A stretch of DNA of 64,000 nt from Bradyrhizobium manausense (GTDB lineage Bacteria; Pseudomonadota; Alphaproteobacteria; Rhizobiales; Xanthobacteraceae): assembly GCF_018129685.1 (NCBI RefSeq), contig NZ_JAFCLG010000023.1, forward strand, positions 21,957 to 85,956, given 5' to 3'. Position numbers and translations under genes: made by a program. Under the pieces are notes generated by a model. That model saw only the letters and a program-made list of their open reading frames with translations. It ran no database searches and was not told where the DNA came from. Below, in pieces: positions 60,276 through 64,000 of the stretch (the stretch's first letter is position 1; each line of letters starts with the position of its first letter).

Positions 60276-61666
60276 CTCACCAGAAATTCGATGCGGCGGT
60301 TTTGCGCCTTGCCGTCGTCGGTGTCGTTGCCGGCGACGGGCTGCGTGCTGCCATAGCCGACCGCGGTGAAGCGGTCCGCCGGCAAGCCGGCCTTGACCAG
60401 ATAGTCGATCACGGACTGTGCACGCCTCTCGGAGAGCGCCTGGTTGAACGAGTCCTCGCCATCCGCATCGGTGTGGCCCGCGACTTCGATATTGGTGGTG
60501 GGACAGCGCAGTGCCGTCTCGATCAGATGATCGAGGACGCCTGCGGAGTCGGGATCGATGTCGGCGCGCTTGGACTCGAACCTGATCTTGCCTTTGGCCA
60601 GGAGCTCCGAAAACAATTGCTGGCAGACGGTGCCGTCGACCGGCCCTGCCGCGGGCTTCACGGTGATTTCAGGCTTGTACACCCACGTCTTGGGAAAGTC
60701 CTTGCCGAGGCCTGCGCGGATGTCGTTGGCCGCGCCTTCGTACAGCGCGTCGCCGGACAGCTTCACCTCGCGATCCGAGACCACGAGCGTGCCGGTCGAC
60801 AGCCGCGACAGTGCGCCGAGCGCCGCGACCACCGCGGTGTTGAAGGAGCTGGGCGCACCGATACTGGCCTTGAGATTGTCGACGACTTTCTCGGTGAAGA
60901 ATTTCCGCGATGCGCTGGTCGCGATCGCTGCGTGCACGGTATTGTCAGGCACGTAGCCGGTCAGTGTCACGGTGGCCGCGACCGGATCCTTGTAGGCCTG
61001 GAAGATGTAAGGCGGCGCCTTGATCTCGTTGGCTGCGATCGAGAAACCTTCGGGCAAATTCTTCAGCGCGGCGGCAATGGCCTCGCGGCCGCCGAGGTCG
61101 CGCGCCATCCCTGACAGATTGACCTTGGTATCGGAGATCGTGATCTTGCCGTCCTTCAGCTTGCCGATCTGATCGAGCAGCAGCATCGCGGCCGCCTCGA
61201 AACGCGGCGGCGCACCGCGCGCCAGCCCCATCTGGTCGGCGACCTCACCCCCGTTGACCTCTTTTCGCGCGGCCTCGGTGAGCCGCGCCTTCATCGATGG
61301 CAGCGGCGCGGAGCCCGACAGCGTCACCCGCACCACGTCGCGCTCGGCGTTCCAGACGAAGGGTTTTGCTTCAGGGGCAAGGCGGGTCTGGTCGTCGACC
61401 AGCCGAACGCCGGGAACCATCTCGACCGTCGTCACGGCGTCACGGCGCCCCTCCTCGGAGAAGGCGTCCGCGGCCAGGCTGACGTCGCGGCCGTCGACGG
61501 CGATCCGGGTCTTGTCCAGGACGGTATCCTTCAGTGCGGCCGAGCTGCGGGCCGAAAGGTCGGCCTCAACAGGCAAAGTGTTATTCCAGGCCGCAAATCC
61601 CCACATGACGGCCAGGGGAATAAGCCCCGGCCACCATTTGCTGGCCCACCTGAAAAGATTCTGCAT
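60272..61666 (-). CDS. OmpA-domain envelope protein with BON-like repeats
   Basis: A 464-residue protein with one N-terminal transmembrane helix (about 13-29, 'WWPGLIPLAVMWGFAAW'), a long periplasmic region with repeated BON-like units ('SGSAPLPSMKARLTEAAR', 'TLTGYVPDNTVHAAIATSAS', 'KLSGDALYEGAANDIRAGL') and a C-terminal OmpA peptidoglycan-binding domain ('TNIEVAGHTDADGEDSFNQALSERRAQSVIDYLVKAGLPADRFTAVGYG'). It probably links the inner membrane to peptidoglycan. A membrane partner follows at a four-base overlap. ATG 61666 was chosen for the TM start. Confidence 0.88.
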   Translation of the reverse strand: MQNLFRWASKWWPGLIPLAVMWGFAAWNNTLPVEADLSARSSAALKDTVLDKTRIAVDGRDVSLAADAFSEEGRRDAVTTVEMVPGVRLVDDQTRLAPEAKPFVWNAERDVVRVTLSGSAPLPSMKARLTEAARKEVNGGEVADQMGLARGAPPRFEAAAMLLLDQIGKLKDGKITISDTKVNLSGMARDLGGREAIAAALKNLPEGFSIAANEIKAPPYIFQAYKDPVAATVTLTGYVPDNTVHAAIATSASRKFFTEKVVDNLKASIGAPSSFNTAVVAALGALSRLSTGTLVVSDREVKLSGDALYEGAANDIRAGLGKDFPKTWVYKPEITVKPAAGPVDGTVCQQLFSELLAKGKIRFESKRADIDPDSAGVLDHLIETALRCPTTNIEVAGHTDADGEDSFNQALSERRAQSVIDYLVKAGLPADRFTAVGYGSTQPVAGNDTDDGKAQNRRIEFLVR

Positions 61667-61832
61667 TCGACGACCTGAACTCTGGAACCGGAGACAAAAC
61701 AAACCCTTGGCGGGCTGTCAAACCGGAAATGGCGCCCTTTCGGGGGCCGCGCGTGAACTATTGGAATAACTTTTTCTTCAAGGGTCGTTCCTTAAAGTCG
61801 AGGGCGGAATGCCCAGGGGCGGCCAGCCGGAC

Positions 61833-62891
61833 ATGAAACAACTGCGTAACAACGTTATTCGCGCCGGGCTGGGCGCGCTCTATTTCAGTGGCGCGCATCA
61901 TCTGCTGCGTCCGCTGCTGTCGGGCGTCGGCGCCATTTTCATGCTGCACCATGTGCGGCCGGCCCGTGAGGGCGCCTTCCAGCCGAACCGGCATCTCGAG
62001 GTCACTCCCGATTTCCTGCGCGCGACGCTGTGCCATTTGCGCTCGCGCGAGATCGACATCGTCAGCATGGACGAGTTGCACGAGCGGCTGGTGCAGGGCC
62101 GGTTCGACCGCCGCCTCGCCGCCTTCACCCTCGACGACGGCTATCGCGACAACAGGGACCATGCCCTGCCGGTACTGCGCGAATTTGACGCGCCCGCCAC
62201 CATCTATGTCGCCAGCGACTTCGCCGAGGGCACCGGCCGCCTATGGTGGATCGCGCTGGAAGCCGTCATCGCCAAGGCCGAACAGGTCGACGTGCAGATT
62301 GGCCATTCCGCCCTGCGGCTCGACGCAAGCACGCCGGCCGCGAAGCAGGCGGCGTTCGACCGTCTGCATGACTGGCTGCGCGCGCTGCCCGGCGAGCACG
62401 ATCTGAAGCGCGAGATCGAAGCGCTCTGCGCCGCGCAAGGTATCGACATGGAGGCGCTGTGCAAAAGCCTCTGCCTGTCCTGGGACGAGGTGAAACAGCT
62501 CGCAGCCGATCCGCTGGTCACGATCGGCGCCCACACCATCAGCCATTGCAATCTCGCCAAGCAGAGCGAGGAGATCGCCGCGCAGGAGATGGCCGTGAGC
62601 CGGGTCCGCATCGAGCACGCGCTGGAGCGCGAGGTGCTGCATCTCGCCTATCCCTATGGCGACCGCGATGCCGCGGGGACGCGCGAATTCGCGCTGGCCG
62701 CCTCCGCCGGCTTCAAGACCGCGGTGACGACGCGGCCCGGCATGCTGTTCGCCGAGAACGCCGACCACATGACGGCGCTGCCGCGTGTCTCGCTCAACGG
62801 AAATTACCAGGACGCGCGCATCCTGCCGGTGCTGACCTCCGGCGCTGCGACCGCGATGTGGAACGGCTTTCGCCGGTTTGCGGCCGCCTGA
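61833..62891 (+). CDS. Polysaccharide deacetylase family protein
   Basis: A 352-residue CE4-type enzyme. The metal and catalytic residues lie in 'AFTLDDGYRDNRDHAL' (Asp-Asp), 'TIGAHTISHCNLAKQ' (His-x-x-x-His) and 'HLAYPYGDRDA'. The first 60 residues lack a clear signal peptide, so it may be cytoplasmic or membrane associated. It should remove acetyl groups from a lipid-linked or surface polysaccharide. ATG 61833 is chosen; it is divergent from the OmpA-domain gene. Confidence 0.88.
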   Translation: MKQLRNNVIRAGLGALYFSGAHHLLRPLLSGVGAIFMLHHVRPAREGAFQPNRHLEVTPDFLRATLCHLRSREIDIVSMDELHERLVQGRFDRRLAAFTLDDGYRDNRDHALPVLREFDAPATIYVASDFAEGTGRLWWIALEAVIAKAEQVDVQIGHSALRLDASTPAAKQAAFDRLHDWLRALPGEHDLKREIEALCAAQGIDMEALCKSLCLSWDEVKQLAADPLVTIGAHTISHCNLAKQSEEIAAQEMAVSRVRIEHALEREVLHLAYPYGDRDAAGTREFALAASAGFKTAVTTRPGMLFAENADHMTALPRVSLNGNYQDARILPVLTSGAATAMWNGFRRFAAA

Positions 62892-62989
62892 ATGTTGCCC
62901 CGGCTTTCGCCGAGGCAACACCGAGTTGACACCCCTCCCCGCGGCGCTCAAAACGGCGTCAACCCAAGGGACGCGTCAAGGGAGGCTCC

Positions 62990-63790
62990 ATGTCCAACGA
63001 TCTGTTTTCGCTCAAAGGCCGTATCGCACTCGTGACCGGCGGCTCGCGCGGCATCGGGAAGATGATCGCGGCCGGCTTTCTCGGCGCCGGCGCGGCGAAG
63101 GTCTACATCACCGCGCGCAAGGCCGGTCCCTGCGAAGCCACGGCGAAAGAGCTGTCGGCGCAATATGAGGGCGAGTGCATCGCGCTTCCGATCGACATCT
63201 CGACGGTCGAAGGCTGCGACAAGCTCGCCGGTGAAATCATCCGCCTGGAGCCGAAGCTCGACATCCTGGTCAACAATGCGGGCGCTGCCTGGGGCGCGGA
63301 GTTCGACGAATTCCCCGAAAGCGGCTGGGACAAGGTGATGGACCTCAACGTCAAGTCGCTGTTCTTCCTGACCAAGGCCTTGGCCAAGCCGTTGCGCGCG
63401 GCGGCCTCGCACGAGCGGCCCGCCAAGGTCATCAACATCGCCTCCGTCGACGGCATCTTCGTCAATCCGGGCGAGACCTACTCCTACGCCGCCAGCAAGG
63501 CCGCCGTGATCCATCTGACGCGGCGCATGGCGACCAAGCTGATCAAGGACAACATCAACGTCACCGCGATCGCACCGGGTGCGTTCAAGTCAGACATGAA
63601 CCGCGCCGCGCGCGACCATTCGGACGAAGTGGCCAAGCGTATTCCGGCGCGGCGGATCGGCACCGACGAGGACATGGCGGGCGTTGCGATCTATCTTGCC
63701 TCGCGTGCCGGCGATTACGTGGTTGGCAACACCATCGCGGTGGATGGCGGCGTGGTGTACGCCAATGCCGGGCTGGAGATCGCGGGGTAG
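62990..63790 (+). CDS. SDR family NAD(P)-dependent oxidoreductase (RhlG-like)
   Basis: A 266-residue short-chain dehydrogenase. The cofactor loop is 'GRIALVTGGSRGIGKMIAAGF', 'LDILVNNAGAAWG' follows, the catalytic Ser is in 'INIASVDGIF', and Tyr-x-x-x-Lys is 'YSYAASKAAV'. It is like RhlG and other beta-ketoacyl reductases, including glucose-dehydrogenase types. Substrate unknown. It follows the deacetylase by 98 bp in the same direction. Confidence 0.92.
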   Translation: MSNDLFSLKGRIALVTGGSRGIGKMIAAGFLGAGAAKVYITARKAGPCEATAKELSAQYEGECIALPIDISTVEGCDKLAGEIIRLEPKLDILVNNAGAAWGAEFDEFPESGWDKVMDLNVKSLFFLTKALAKPLRAAASHERPAKVINIASVDGIFVNPGETYSYAASKAAVIHLTRRMATKLIKDNINVTAIAPGAFKSDMNRAARDHSDEVAKRIPARRIGTDEDMAGVAIYLASRAGDYVVGNTIAVDGGVVYANAGLEIAG

Positions 63791-63827
63791 GCGCGGTGAG
63801 ATTGTCGCAGCCGCGTCAAACTCCGCT

Positions 63828-63935
63828 GTCGTCCCGGCGAAGGCCGGGACCCATACCGCGTGATCTAGCGATGGCGCCTCGTAGCAGTACCGAACGAGTC
63901 TTCGCCAAACAACTCCCTGTGGTTATGGGTCCCTG
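63828..63935. repeat. Partial family E palindromic repeat at the window end
   Basis: GTCGTCCCGGCGAAGGCCGG opens the element and 'TTCGCCAAACAACTCCC' with 'GGTTATGGGTCCC' follows. The inverted right arm is degraded or missing before position 64000, unlike other copies. Nothing else is seen in 63791-64000. Confidence 0.6.
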
Positions 63936-64000
63936 TGTCTGGAAAGTCTGTCATGATGAGAGTGGGCGGGAAGCCGTTGGGTCCTTGGCGCTTGACGCCG

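Overview
The window looks like a chromosomal segment of a Bradyrhizobium-type alphaproteobacterium. The evidence is the high-GC coding style, a GcrA cell-cycle regulator, a class I lysyl-tRNA synthetase, a SAM-II riboswitch in front of metZ, a Pst/Pho operon of rhizobial layout, and many copies of ~100-150 bp palindromic intergenic repeats. Identification rests on gene content read by eye; no database search was run. The window is mostly core metabolism and transport. No phage, complete insertion sequence, CRISPR array or rRNA is visible.

Left part (1-14.6 kb): a branched-chain amino-acid binding protein cut by the window edge; a TPR-methyltransferase; an overlapping exonuclease/ATP-dependent ligase pair of the ligase-associated DNA-damage type; a MATE exporter; pyrD with a coupled DUF952 gene; an S24-type repressor that appears to have lost its Ser/Lys dyad; a Tat-type alpha carbonic anhydrase; lysK; a polar-amino-acid-type binding protein; and an SCO copper protein flanked by two direct copies of one repeat.

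Middle (14.8-31.6 kb): an FAD dehydrogenase with an esterase, a RidA protein with a clear terminator, then a leftward sugar cluster (LacI regulator, xylulokinase, xylose isomerase, ABC ATPase, permease, binding protein, then an aldo/keto reductase and a lactonase-like amidohydrolase). A lower-GC islet at 27.9-28.7 kb carries a two-TM protein and a small proline-rich protein. A coupled regulator-GNAT-GNAT operon, an epoxide-hydrolase-like gene and tRNA-Gly(CCC) follow.

Right-centre (31.7-47 kb): ogt, an AraC regulator, a VOC protein, an SRPBCC remnant with an internal deletion, a Met/Gly-rich exported protein, a second MATE exporter, an unknown 351-aa protein, a frameshifted DUF488 gene, an HVA1-type small protein, a membrane cytochrome b-molybdopterin fusion oxidoreductase, long-form dCTP deaminase, metZ under SAM-II control, and an opgC-SGNH-SGNH operon whose last-but-one gene encodes a pseudo-hydrolase.

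Right part (47-64 kb): hslO, argD-argF, gcrA with a GANTC-rich upstream region, the phosphate operon phoR-pstSCAB-phoU-phoB with a Pho box before pstS, a flippase-like membrane protein, an OmpA/BON-type envelope protein with a coupled small membrane protein, a polysaccharide deacetylase and an SDR oxidoreductase. The phosphate operon works as a closed circuit: PstSCAB imports phosphate, PhoU relays transporter state to PhoR, and PhoR phosphorylates PhoB, which should act at the Pho box.
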